From Buxus sempervirens (taxonomy: Eukaryota > Streptophyta > Magnoliopsida > Buxales > Buxaceae), in contig OX387184.1 in the NCBI GenBank assembly GCA_947561395.2, positions 5,208,001 to 5,272,000 on the forward strand: DNA of 64,000 nucleotides, written 5' to 3'. How positions within the stretch are numbered: the first letter of the stretch is position 1; each line of letters opens with the position of its first letter. Positions 46,501 to 56,951 of this stretch are shown one piece after another. The notes under the pieces were generated by a model. It made no database searches. It worked only from the letters and a program-made list of their open reading frames with translations, and had not been told where the DNA came from. The translations under genes were made by a program, and so were the position numbers.

Positions 46501-49467
46501 CTTCATATACGAATGGCTAAGGCCTATATAGAGTAATGCGATACTAATACCATCCAATATATGTAGTCAAGTCATTTGTTTGATCATCCAATTTCAGAAC
46601 AATCTAATGCCAATTGGATCATCAGGATGAAAAGTATAAAAAGAACCTAAGAAAGACACCATGATCTTACTAGAATAGCCTTCAAAAGACCAGCAGTCCA
46701 CCTGCCCTACATAAATTAATGTGGATCTACAAAGATTAACCCTAAGGTCAGATACAATTCAAACACTTCCATGTTTTATTCTATATCTGACCATGTCTGC
46801 AAGCCCATTCAAACCTATTGTCGAGCATAGAATTAACTGAATGATGTAAATAATCTTACTCTCCATAATTAGAAATCTCATTTCTTGATCAAAGATTCCA
46901 ATCTTGTTATGCACTGATAAATAATCACTTAATTGCAATGACATTTTGACCTTGGGTCAAAGGTGTGGGACTGCCTGGTTTTCATGCCTAACCACTCTAT
47001 CACATGCTACGCACCAAGGTTCATGACTTCAAAAGCAGCTCCTGGATAAGAAGCCCCCTTTTCTACTAGTAATACTAATGAGAAAAAGAACAGTTGCACT
47101 TCCACAATGCACAAAGTTGGCACATCACAGATTTAAAGTGTTCTTTCTCTGTTACATGAAAGCAAATCTGAAAGATCATATAACATCAACACTTTTAAAA
47201 GGCTATTAAAATTTGAAAAAAAAAGGGAAGAAAAGGCTATGAATCCTTAGACCAACCTTGTTGCCCATCAAAACCCCAATAGCATACCCAGTGGTAGAAG
47301 GCGGTTTCCATGATGACAACAATGTCTGCAAGGAAAAAAAGAAGAAGAAGAAATATGTTACATTGTATTATTTATTACCATACCATAAACACAGAGCAAA
47401 AAACAGTAAGTACTAAGTAGTGCATAAAGAAATATCAAAAGAGATGAAAGATAACAATATAAAGCCATTAATATCGAAACAAGATAAAATGATGGAAGGA
47501 AGAACATGTTGAATACTTACACCACATGGATAAATAGATAAGTAACTAATTCATGGCGTTGAGCTAAGGCTCCATTTGTTTTAATCTAAAATAAGATGCA
47601 GAAAGCATTTCAAAAGGAAAATATATTTTTGGAATGTTTCTTTCAATGCAAAATCATATCCAAATGCATCTCATTTTTCAAACAAAAAAAAATAATAATA
47701 ATGCAATTTTCTGTAAAATGACATACCTTTCAAAATTTTGAATGTTGTTATTCAAAAAATCTCTCGATTAAGTCAACATCACCTAATTTTTTTCCCCTTT
47801 TGTCATATCTAAGCCATCATTAATGTCTATACCCCCGCCACCTTTAGTAACATCACACACACTTCTAGCGGTTGCACCACCGCTGATGGTTGCATACCAC
47901 AACTTATACTGAAAGGATTAAATTTTTTCAAGCCAAAAAATTTTAGAATCTAATGCATCTGAACAAGATTTCGAATTTCAAATATCAGCAATCAGAATCT
48001 GGATTTTGAGAATCGAAGCTTATAATCTAAATCCAGAGTCCCCAACAAATGCTCACCTTTAGTCTTTATATACAAATCCATCTCAACATTCTCATTGCTA
48101 GAGGAGACGCAAAATCTAGCTCCTCATCCAACCCTAAAACTAATCCAGCAACCCATTTGCAACAATTGACTTATGAATTATGCATAAAAAACATTCATAT
48201 TCAGAAGGCGTAGCTAAAAGATGGCAACCATTACTTCAAATTCCCAATTCTATAGATAAACATAAGAAGGCTGTTAACTGAAGAACATAAATGTTTATTA
48301 ATCATGGGCAGTAGAGGACAACCTTTATAAGACTTATATCTGTATTTAAAGTTTCTCCACTTTAGTTATCCGTTCAACAATTAGATTTACCTCTTTGGAA
48401 CTCACATCAGAAGCTATGAATTATATTTAGAAAAAACAATAAAAATAAAGAGCTTCTTCTTCATTCTATTCTGCTCCAGTTAAACCACCAATTCACTCCT
48501 ACCATAACTCCACTAGATTAAGCTTCAAACTCTTTACAATATGGGCAACCAGGTATGTCTGACTGATGCATAGCTCAAATGGAAGAAAAATACTAGCAAC
48601 ATGGAATCAATTAAAATAGGTAAATAAAGATAAAAAAAAAAGATGAAAATGGAGAATAAACTATACTTCAGAGTCACAATGCTTTTAGAATATCATAAAA
48701 GAAAAAGGGGCAGAATTTGAATGCAAACCTGCTTTTTTATCCTTAAATTGTCCGAAACATCAGCGTCATAATTTTTGGGATCAAGATTCAGAGACAAATC
48801 AACCTCGACTTGTGAACTTTTTGGTTTCACCCTAACCTAAATCATCAAAGCATAATTCATCAAACATATATGGCCAAAATGCATAACAAATAAAACTGAG
48901 GAAAAAAAATAATAGAAAACCTCTTGACAACGTTCATCCAATTCATACGGTCGCCAACAAGGTCTAAGTGGATATTGCAGAACATATAACTGCCATTAAA
49001 AATGAACATCTAGCTGCAATTAAAAATGATTAAAAAGGAAAAAAAAATTAACTTAAGAGACTAAAAAATATCCATTCCAAATAAGGAGACAGATCTGGAA
49101 TGAACCCTACTTGCGTGTTGCTATCGAACGGAGGAGTAAAGAAGACGTCAATTTCTCTGACAACTCGATCTTCGTCGTCGTCTTCTTCCATAGGGTCCTC
49201 CTTCAAATCCTCCTGTTTGACAGTGTCGTTAAGAGAGGAAGAAGGCGAAGGTTCGGAGGTGGCGATATTGATGGTGGCATGTGGCGGGAGTTGGGTATCT
49301 TCTTGTTTCGTAATCTGAGGAGCACCAACTACTGGTTCTGCTTTGGGTTCTGTTTTGGGTTTGGGATTGAGCTTTGAGGTTTTCGGTTTGAACTTGGAGC
49401 CAATGGAAGGTTTCGAAGACGCCTGAGATGGACCATCTAAATCGAGAGCATCCATGTCCAGGTCCAT
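31514..49467 (-). CDS. RPC5: DNA-directed RNA polymerase III subunit RPC5 (13 exons, about 671 aa)
   Basis: Exons in transcript order: 49111-49467, 48921-48989, 48729-48836, 47257-47325, 44853-45005, 44338-44385, 39034-39140, 38833-38904, 36785-36836, 34228-34817, 32496-32708, 32280-32400, 31514-31570. All borders are GT-AG and phases close, ending VLGELCISRGAAWVLKTV and TAG. The N-terminus (MDLDMDALDLDGPSQ) is acidic and Lys/Pro-rich. The RPC5/Sin-like core starts at about residue 101 (RVVREIDVFFTPPFDSNTQ) and continues LYVLQYPLRPCWRPYELDER. Exon 7 has SWIPLEYHGMYSGFS. Exon 10 encodes a long module (GLWVPKSSLLCQGGDALARD, FSKSRIIKHAQL). The conserved C-terminal helical part is in exons 11-13. 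RPC5 (POLR3E; yeast C37 counterpart) pairs with RPC4 as the TFIIF-like dimer of Pol III, acting in initiation and termination on tRNA and 5S genes in the nucleus. Introns total about 16 kb and are full of transposons, but all exons are intact. Confidence 0.92.
32920..32965 (+). repeat. (GA)n tract followed by G-runs, potential G-quadruplex
   Basis: A GA dinucleotide run at 32920-32938 passes into successive runs of three or more G separated by single A or C (32939-32965). It lies in intron 10 of RPC5, with the G-rich strand being the transcription template. Confidence 0.7.
35560..36265 (+). mobile_element. RTE-type LINE 3' fragment in RPC5 intron 9
   Basis: Interrupted frames encode HETIRIDNQDIPLRNKFRYL, then AHRIKAG, FYKTAIRPTMLYG, VQKMSVTEVRILRWMCERT and KDKVRHEHI. 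This is the C-terminal part of a plant RTE reverse transcriptase polyprotein. It ends in a short TTGATGATGATGATGA repeat at about 36244-36258, a typical RTE 3' terminus instead of poly(A). Many stops are present. It is antisense to RPC5. The 5' edge is approximate. Confidence 0.75.
40613..43647 (-). mobile_element. 5'-truncated L1-type LINE in RPC5 intron 6, recent insertion
   Basis: The insertion is flanked by a perfect 17-bp target duplication AAATGATCTAATTAGTT at 40596-40612 and 43648-43664. The 3' end is a T-run on the plus strand (A-tail on the minus strand) directly after the left duplication. Only the region from just upstream of RT to the 3' end is present (3035 bp); endonuclease and ORF1 are missing. 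It has the same orientation as RPC5. The perfect duplication and long open frames indicate a young insertion. Confidence 0.92.
40942..43647 (-). pseudogene. LINE ORF2 fragment: RT and zf-RVT, with few breaks
   Basis: Three overlapping frames cover it: 43224-43647, 42545-43261 and 40942-42654. Motifs in order: KARVKWLKEGDGNTKFFHR, APGPDGFSIAFFRECW, FRPISLTTSLYKIIAKLL, WKIDLDKAYDKVEWSF, SRGLRQGDPLSPFLF, and the intact catalytic LQFADDTLLLLEAKM. The zf-RVT region follows (AAIPSKIKVFVWTI, CPMCMKEAESVDHLLLRC). Between NATFIC and FRPISL the usual stretch containing the LIPK motif is missing, suggesting a short in-frame deletion. Two frame changes and the loss of endonuclease make it non-autonomous. 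Confidence 0.88.
43917..44133. mobile_element. Foldback Mutator-like MITE in RPC5 intron 6
   Basis: The 217-bp element is almost entirely an inverted repeat. Arms of about 95-100 bp begin GGAACGAAATCGTCTGCAAT on the left and, reversed, GGATGAAATCGTCTGCAAT on the right. They run through AATTGCAGACTGCTGTTTA and GTGGGATGCTTCCA to a short loop around 44020. It is flanked by a direct repeat CATAATTGAT at 43907-43916 and 44134-44143 (9-10 bp), the size expected for Mutator elements. It is transcribed with the RPC5 pre-mRNA and would fold into a long hairpin. Confidence 0.88.
45285..45329 (+). repeat. G-rich tract in RPC5 intron 4, potential G-quadruplex
   Basis: GGGGAAGGGGGGGAGGAG followed by GGGTGGGTGGGGGG gives at least four G-runs within 45 bp, on the strand opposite the RPC5 coding strand. 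Confidence 0.6.
45395..46200 (+). pseudogene. Heavily decayed L1-type LINE remnant in RPC5 intron 4
   Basis: Short pieces in shifting frames resemble the RT-to-zf-RVT part of L1 elements: KFHSVSWKKVCDPRRMGFNL near 45436, WPWRFRNEGDI and NNKYRNVMGGLNT near 45535-45620, and KVAFFPLTAATNKILPIDYL near 46040. Stops and frameshifts are frequent. It is antisense to RPC5 and much older than the LINE in intron 6. Confidence 0.6.
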
Positions 49468-50232
49468 AATCGAGGTTTCTACAGTTCAGAGATGATACTA
49501 ATAAGTTTAAAGAGAAACTCAATGGAGCCTTTGCCAAGGAACAAAAATAAGCACGTCAGTGCATAAGAATTCTCGTGTTTTGATTATCAGTGAGTTTCAG
49601 GTTAAACAAATAGACGCGTGTGCTCATCCGAACAGGCGATATTTGCCGTCTCGCACTGCCTCCGGTAGCGGGCACGCCGTATGACTTATTAATCTAAAAT
49701 AGGTTATAATTAGAAACAAATGGAGCTATAACTGTTCATCTCTTTCTTCCCTTACAGATGAAAACGATTGGATGCCGCAGCGGAGCAATTCGATGGAGAT
49801 TCCGGCGGAACGTTCGTTCACAACAGAAGAAGCCTAGGGTTTCTCTAGTTTCGATCACCTGAAAAAACGAGCGAGTATTTTCGGTTTCATCTTATAGAAT
49901 AGGAGGAGGAGGGGAAGGGACCAGGCACTGAAAGGGAAAACGGAGGAAAAAATTGGAAACTAGAGAGAGGAAACGAACGCTTTGTTGAATTGTTTATGTA
50001 AAACGTGCCGCGGCCCCACAACCGTGCGGAAGCACGGTACCTGCATTGTTCTCGTGCCATGTCGTGCTGAGCACTATGGGCCGTGGGCTCAGGAAATCAC
50101 AAGCTAGCTGACATTTCGGCCAGCACGGGCACGGCAAGCCCGACCAGCCCAAGCGTGCCGAGTATGCCAAGCCACGTGCCCCTATGTTTGGGCCGTTAAT
50201 GGCCAACTTGTGTGCTCGGTGCTACCCCGCAC
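49468..50232. other. RPC5 upstream region and GC-rich repeat remnant
   Basis: 49468-49990 is the RPC5 leader and promoter; no TATA box is assigned. 49995-50232 is GC-rich with repeated GGCACG/CGTGCC and GGCCCGT-type motifs, resembling the ends of common plant hAT MITEs, but no clean inverted termini were found. The Mutator element inserted at its right edge. Confidence 0.4.
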
Positions 50233-50632
50233 GACCCCATATCAGCTGGAGCGGGACGCTGGAAGATCGGCTGGAGCTTTCGCCGATTTCCGCCACGCAT
50301 CCCACTCCAGCTCATGACTAAAATGGAGAGTCTCCGTTAACAGTCACAGGCCAAATTAACGGAGACTCTCCGTTACGCCCATCTTCCCCAAAAACGAAAT
50401 CCCCAAAATCAAAACCTTCCGCTCCCGCCAGAAACCCAAATCCCAAATCAAGCGAAAATCAAAATCCCTAAGATCTGCTTGCATACTTCGACCTCGGGGA
50501 TGATGGAAGTAGGCAAACCTTAACGAAAGCACCTTGCACTGCAAGTACTGAACAACAAGCTCTCTTCGTCTGTGGGATGCAATCAGAAGCCAGGAGGCAA
50601 TCTGGTAAGTCCATGTTTAATCATATACTATC
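50233..50632 (+). repeat. Left terminal inverted repeat of the Mutator element
   Basis: It pairs with 58986-59371 in inverted orientation along its length. Shared blocks include GGGACGCTGGAAGATCGGCT, AACGGAGACTCTCCGTTA, CAGGAGGCAATCTGGTAA and CCATGTTTAATCA. Small indels and substitutions separate the arms. Confidence 0.88.
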
Positions 50633-51465
50633 TCTGATTCGATTTGACAAATCTCTTCAACTTCTTTGCTTTTTCATTAATCTTTTCTAGATTTGCCCTT
50701 TTTCGTTTTTCCTTGATTCTTGAACTTTAAAATCTGGTACTAAAGAAGATATAATGTCCCAATTCCATAATATAATTGTTTTGAAATGAGTCTGGAAGAT
50801 CTTGCTGTCTTCTTAAGTGAAAGGATTGATAGACCTTGATTGATTATTGAACATCTTTCAGTCATTTTTAGCTCGCTCAAACTATTTTTTTCCCTGTTCC
50901 CTACAGTAAAAGTACTGGCTTAGATACTCTCCCATAGTCCCATCAATCAGTGCATCTTCTTCGGCCATCAAATTAAGGGATGCACCTGAGATTTGGCATA
51001 TGGTACAATGAGAATATGGTTTTTCAGGTTCCACATTTGGAATGAAGAGATTGGGTATCACCAGTTAGTCAACTGATAATGAATCATAAAGTAACCCATC
51101 ATCAGCTGTGATTACTGATTTTGGACATCTTTGAATCCATTTTGATGAGTGGGGTTCAAGACCATTAGGAAACATCTGTGGATATTATGCTTAATGGAGT
51201 AGTGGTTATTGTTCCATGTGTCCAGATGTTTGTTGTGGCCATCACTTGTGCTAGAAAAGTACTCAAGCATGACTCCTTTGGTGAGTCGTTGCAAATTGAC
51301 AAAAATGTATTACACTTGAACTGAAAGTTTCATATAAAGTACAAGTTTACTCAACATTTTCATATTTCAAAACTATGATTCTTAATTTATGATTGGTTGT
51401 TCCTAGTCAAGACAAGAAAATTTTTCAGCTATTGAACTTAAGTTTCCGTTCAATATTCATTGCAG

Positions 51466-53390
51466 CTTGTAATGCCAAAAAAATTGGGTTGGAGGTGGCT
51501 ACTTGCACTGTCTTCTGTACCAACATCATTTCTGCTGTTCTTTTATGGTTTTACACCAAAGTCACCGAGGTACATTTGCTTGAAAGGTAGAACAGTTGAT
51601 GCACTAAACATTTTGGAAAAGATAGCCAAAATGAACCAAAAAGAACTGCCTTCTGGCATGCTTGTTTCTGATAATATAGTTGAGTCATATACTCCATCAG
51701 AAGATACTTGTTTAATATCACCAGAAGGAAACGGAGCTACATCACCTGGGAGTGTAGATTCCAAAACAGGAGAAGCCACTTCAATTTTTACGCTACTGTC
51801 ACCAAAATTAATCTGATCAACTCTTCTCCTATGGCTGGTATTCTTTGGAAATTCATTTGCATATTATGGCCTTGTGATGCTGACCTCTGAATTGAGCAGT
51901 GGCAATAATAGATGCAATCCAACTGCCATGTATGTAGAAAAATCCCAGGATGTTATCCGCTATAAGGATGTTTTTATCACTACTTTTGCAGGTATGTTCA
52001 TGTATATATGTACAATTTATTGTATCATGAAGAACTTATTCACACTTTGATCTAACCAAATTATTCCTTAAACCCTAAACAAGATTAACATATAACTTCG
52101 ATGTATTGCAGAATTTCCCAGGCTTCTTATAGCAGCAGCAACTGTAGACAGAATTGTTCGCAAGCTTTCAATGAGTTGTTGTTTCTTTTTATGTTGCGTT
52201 TTCCTTCTCCCGCTGTTATTTCATCAGCCTGAGGGTTTAACAACAGGTCTTCTTTTCGGAGCACGCATATGCATAATGGCAACCTTCACAATTATCTTTA
52301 TATATGCTCCTGAAGTAAGTCACGGGTGCATAGCTCTTCATGAAAGGCTACTATTTTTTACTATATTATCGTCCTTTTGATTATTATAAAGATACATAAT
52401 TAAGGAAACATATTTTTCATAAAACTTCTATGAAACTGGTATTTTTAACATTAAAGGCCAAGGTCTTTCTGGTGGTTGCATCCTAAATTTTGTTTAGAAT
52501 TTTGTGCATGAACATCATTTAGTCATGAAAGTGGGACACCCTGGCTTGTGGACAACCATAGCTAGCAGAGCCTTTTACTACGTTTTGCTCATTTCTTTTT
52601 TTCCCTTTCATTACGGAGATTAGCTAGTCGAGAAGACCTAGATCTGTACTTGCTTACAATGTAATGTATTTTATAAGTTATCTAAGCCCAGAAAATAAAA
52701 CTGTTATCTCCTTTTTTGACTTTACTATTTAGGGGAATCTTTTATATTTTCTGCCAATTCTTTTTTAGTGCTTTTTTTTAATGCTTTTTGTTAAATCTCG
52801 TTCTTTTGAACAAGCATTTATTTTGCACAATAGATCAAAATAGGGTTGCTACTTTCCACACAGAAATAGAAGCAGTTTTACTTTTGATTATACCTTAGTA
52901 AATGAGTTTCCAGACTTTAGCATCAACTTTAGAAAATTTGACACACAATTTTAGGAGATGATCCATAATGTTTAAAACTATATTATAAGCCATCACAGGT
53001 TTCTTTTTTTTTTTCTTTTTCTTTTTTTCTTTTTTTTTTTCTTATCTTGTTGACTTCTGCAAGACCATGTACTCATCCAAAATGACATTCAGAGTTCAGG
53101 GGAAAGTGATTGATGATTATGTGTTTTACTTCCTTGCTAGATATACCCAACCTCGATTAGGACGACTGGTGTTGGGATTGGGAGCTCAGTGGGAAGAATT
53201 GGTGGAATGGTTTGTCCTCTTGTAGCAGTGGGATTAGTGCATGGTTGCCATCAAACTGCAGCCATTGTTTTATTCGAGATTGTGATCTTTTTTTCTGGCA
53301 TATGTGTTTATCTTTTTCCCGATTGAAACCAAGGGCTGTGAATTGAGCAACACTGTGTCTAACAGAAAACAAGCTGTTCCAGCATTTTGA
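51466..53390 (+). pseudogene. NiaP-type (OCT7-like) MFS transporter, captured C-terminal half
   Basis: Three exon-like segments with intact splice sites encode the second half of a major-facilitator transporter: 51466-51991 (LGWRWLLALSSVPTSFLLFF, FTPKSPRYICLKGRTVDALN), 52112-52314 (EFPRLLIAAATVDRIVRKLS, YAPE) and 53141-53390 (IYPTSIRTTGVGIGSSVGRI, PLVAVGLVHGCHQTAAIVLF). The sequence closely resembles plant NiaP, a nicotinate/organic cation transporter (Arabidopsis At3g13050), from memory. The N-terminal six helices are missing. A TGA at 51814-51816 replaces what should be an arginine codon, and one extra T in the run near 53312 shifts the frame before the expected FPIET. It is a dead fragment carried by the Mutator element, oriented inward from the left terminus. 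Confidence 0.85.
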
Positions 53391-53728
53391 GATTGGGATC
53401 TTCTTCGACAGAGAGCTGATTGCAATCTTGTGCTCCTTTGCTGCTCGTCATCGAATTCTGCTGTACATGGTTCTCCCCACTTAAGATAGTTTTCTTTCTG
53501 TTGTTAGTTTTCCATTTTGTTTCTAATAAACATGTAGGTTATCTATCAGATGATGCAGTGTTTTCCAGCTACACCAAATATGATATTCCATTTTCTTTTG
53601 CTGAAAAATTGAAGGTGATTTTGGATAGAAATGCAGCAGAAGCCTTTCTCCAAAAGTTGTCTTCTCTGTTGTATTCATTTCCAACTTACATTTTCCAAGC
53701 CAACATGATCTACTTCTCACACAAAATC

Positions 53729-55026
53729 CAAGTCAGCATTAGGGTATAACACTGCTAACAAACGTGCGTACAACCCAAAATAGCATGGGGTACAACCCAA
53801 GTCAACATAGGATACAACACCGCTAACAGACGTGGGTACAACCCAAGGTAGCATGGGGTACAACCCTCTTAGCAACGGGTACAACCCAAGTTAGCATAAG
53901 GTACAACACCGCTAACAGACGTGGGTACAACCCAAAATAGTATGGGGTACAACCCTCTTAGCAACGGATACAACCCAAGTCAGCATAGGGTACAACACCA
54001 CTAACAGACGTGGGTACAACCCAAAATAGCATGGGGTACAACCCTCTTAGCAACGGGTACAACCCAAGTCAGCATAGGGTACAACACCGCTAACAAACGT
54101 GGGTACAACCCAAAATAGCATGGGGTACAACCTTCTTAGCAACGGATACAACCCAAGTCAGCATAGGGTACAACACCGCTAACAGACGTAGGTACAATCC
54201 AAGGTAGCATGGGGTACAACCCTCTTAGCAACGGGTACAACCCAAGTCAGCATAGGGTACAACATTGCTAACAGACGTGGGTACAACCCAAGGTAGCATG
54301 GGGTACAACCCTCTTAGCAACGGGTACAACCCAAGTCAGAATAGGGTACAACCCTCTAAACCATGTGTTAGTGGTGTTGTACCCTACGTTGACTTGAGTT
54401 GTACCCGTTGGTAAGAGGGTTGTACCCCATGTTACCTTGGGTTGTACCCACGTCTGTTAGCGGTGTTGTACCCTATGCTGACTTGGGTTGTACCCGTTGC
54501 TAAGAAGGTTGTACCACATGCTACCTTGGATTGTACCCACGTTTGTTAGTGGTATTGTACCTTATGCTGACTTGGGTTGTATCCGTTGCTCAGAGAGTTG
54601 TACCCCATGCTATTTTGGGTTGTACTCACGTTTGTTAGCGGTGTTGTACCCTATGCTAACTTCGGTTGTACCCGTTGCTAAGAGGGTTGTACCCCATGCT
54701 ATTTTGGGTTGTTCCCACGTCTGTTAGTGGTGTTGTACCCTATGCTGACTTGGGTTGTATCCGTTGCTAAAAGGGTTGTACCCCATACTATTTTGGGTTG
54801 TACCCACGTCCGTTAGCGGTGTTGTACCCTATGCTAACTTGGGTTGTACCCGTTGCTAAGAGGGTTATACCCCATGCTACCTTGGGTTGTACCCACGTCT
54901 GTTAGCGGTGTTATACCCTATGCTGACTTGAGTTGTATCCGTTGTTAAGAGGGTTGTACCCCATGCTATTTTGGGTTGTACGCACGTTTATTAGCGGTGT
55001 TGTACCCTAATGCTGACTTGGGTTGT
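53729..55026. repeat. Inverted duplication of a seven-unit GGGTACAAC satellite array
   Basis: The left arm (53729 to about 54356) holds seven tandem units of about 89 bp. The right arm (about 54357-55026) holds seven units in reverse orientation. Each full unit is a tetramer of 21-24-bp monomers that all start GGGTACAAC: one continuing ACCGCTAACAGACGT, one CCAAGGTAGCATG or CCAAAATAGCATG, one CCTCTTAGCAAC and one CCAAGTCAGCATA. Unit-specific variants occur at mirror positions in the two arms: CATTAGGG plus AACGTGCGTAC in the outermost units, AATAGTATGG in the third, ACCACTAAC in the fourth, TACAATCCAAGG in the sixth. The array therefore existed first and was then duplicated in inverted orientation. 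The first left unit lacks one monomer. The centre lies near CTCTAAACCATG at 54353-54364. Confidence 0.92.
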
Positions 55027-55586
55027 TAATGATGATATATTATTATTACGAACAAGTCCATTTCCTTAATTTTCACTACCTATATCCGATCAGTGTGAAT
55101 GGATTAAGAACAATAAAGAGATAAAATTTTCCTGTCAGTGGAAGCTACCTATCCATATTTCTAATATTAAGCAAGGAATTGAAACTTAAATTAACAAAAG
55201 AAGTGGTACGTACATGTGAAGGAGAACCAAAACATGGATCCATTGAGAACCAAAGGTAAATATTGAAAAACCTATGAAACAAAACATGATCCATTGAGAA
55301 CCAAAAATTAGATATTTCTCTACAGTATGTCCTTTCTTTCTAACGTTCAACTACACCCTGTATTAACAATTAAACGTCATCTCTGATCAACAATCACATT
55401 CATACAAACTCATCCACCGCTACGGAGCCACATAATATCCACAAACCAATCATAGTTTCCTCTCTCCCTTGAACAACAAAGGTCATATACAGGACCACAA
55501 AGTAAAAGAGGAGAAGCAACAAAAAAACAACACCGACATATTCCTCAAAACTATTTGACACTCAACCTCTAAGCATACCCAAGGCA

Positions 55587-56206
55587 TCAATTCTCGACAC
55601 TCCCATCATTGAACTTTAACCCGCTTGCGGTACCTAGAACCCCAAAACCACTGCAGTACAATGACCTGTTAAAACAAGTTTACATAAACAGTTCAGGTTG
55701 ACTTTTTAAAAAACTTGCCTATGATTAGATTTGTATAGAATGCCACTTACCATGTTGATACCAGCACGGATCTGCCAAGCTTGAACAAATATGAATTGTT
55801 TGCATGAGGTAGTGAGGTAATCCGGTCAATTCCTCCCCATTCTGAAGTCACAAAACATTGAGAAGGTCATCCAATAAAGCTACAGTTAGCAATAGAAACT
55901 CTCAATTTAAATAATTGTCTTATATCCTTGTCTTGTACCTTCATTTCTCCCAATAAGAGAACCAATTGATTCGGTGACTCCACTATCAGATTGAACAATG
56001 AGGTCTGAAATGAGCTTATCGTGAAAGTACTTAATATTATCCTACAAAAAGAAACGTAGTGTATATATTTAAGCTAAAGAATGTTCGGCAAGACAAATAA
56101 AACTAAGTGAACATCAACCATGGTCTTTACTTGTGTAAATTCTGTTGTCAATGATGCTCCATCCCAAAATTCCATGAACTTTATCAAAAAGGCACCGCAA
56201 TCAATG
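55587..56206 (-). pseudogene. Ulp1-like SUMO protease (C48), C-terminal fragment in the Mutator element
   Basis: Four exon-like segments with GT-AG borders and continuous phase: 56131-56206, 55939-56041, 55751-55841, 55587-55665. The first encodes IDCGAFLIKFMEFWDGASLT, matching the catalytic-cysteine block (DCG.F..K.ME) of Ulp1 proteases. The second has DNIKYFHDKLISDLIVQ, as expected downstream of it. The last two (EWGGIDRITSLPHAN, then FGVLGTASGLKFNDG and a stop) are not recognised. The catalytic His and Asp upstream are missing, so it cannot be an active protease. Ulp1 genes are known cargo of plant Mutator elements (Kaonashi/KI types), so this may be ancestral element coding, not a host capture. 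Confidence 0.6.
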
Positions 56207-56951
56207 CTATAAAAACGTAGTGTATATATTTTTTGGTTCTCTTTTCTATATTGGAATCCATATCAAAAACTATCTGGATAACATTGGAAATCAACATTAA
56301 TAAGAAGCCTGTATAGACCTGACAGTATCTTGAAGCTACTCTTTTGTCTTCATCAATGCTAAGAATCTCTCTTTCTTCTCTGTTTTTCCTTTTATTGAAG
56401 TCAATTGAAGTTATAAAAGATAAAATATTATCAATTACATTGAAAAAGACCATTATTTTGCCAGAAAATAAAGTTTGATACAAACAAATAAAACCATCAC
56501 AGCATCATGTTTTAATCTAAGAAACAATGCCATTAGCTTTTCCAAAAGAAATTATAACCTAAGTGGCGAGACAAGAAAAATCAAAAAGAAAGAAAATCAA
56601 AGATCCAACATAAAAACAGAAAATTGGAAAAAAAACAAGTCTCATTTAGAAAGTTAATAATAATGGTGATTGAAAGTCAAATACAAAGTGATTATGAAAT
56701 GCGAAAACAGTCAAAAACATCACAAATGGCAATCTCAAGGTATTTGTCTATCGATCATCTTCTAGAACAACGTTTAAGCAAGCAAGTATACATCTCATTA
56801 GTTTAGACAGTAAAAGAAGCATCAATCAATAATATAACAATTATTGGGCATGAAATGATGGGATCAATGAGTCCCCACACTCCGAATTTTAAGTGCATGT
56901 GACAAGTCATAATGTAATGCTTAAAATCTGGCTAGGGAAGAAGTCATTAAC

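Noticed and set aside
53729..55026. CRISPR-like array of short repeats and spacers
   Set aside because: The spacers are themselves repeated every 89 bp, the array is palindromic, and the setting is a plant transposon.
56184..56483. 99-residue minus-strand ORF above the Ulp1 exon
   Set aside because: It runs in a different frame from the Ulp1-like exon and has no recognisable motif; likely intronic chance ORF.
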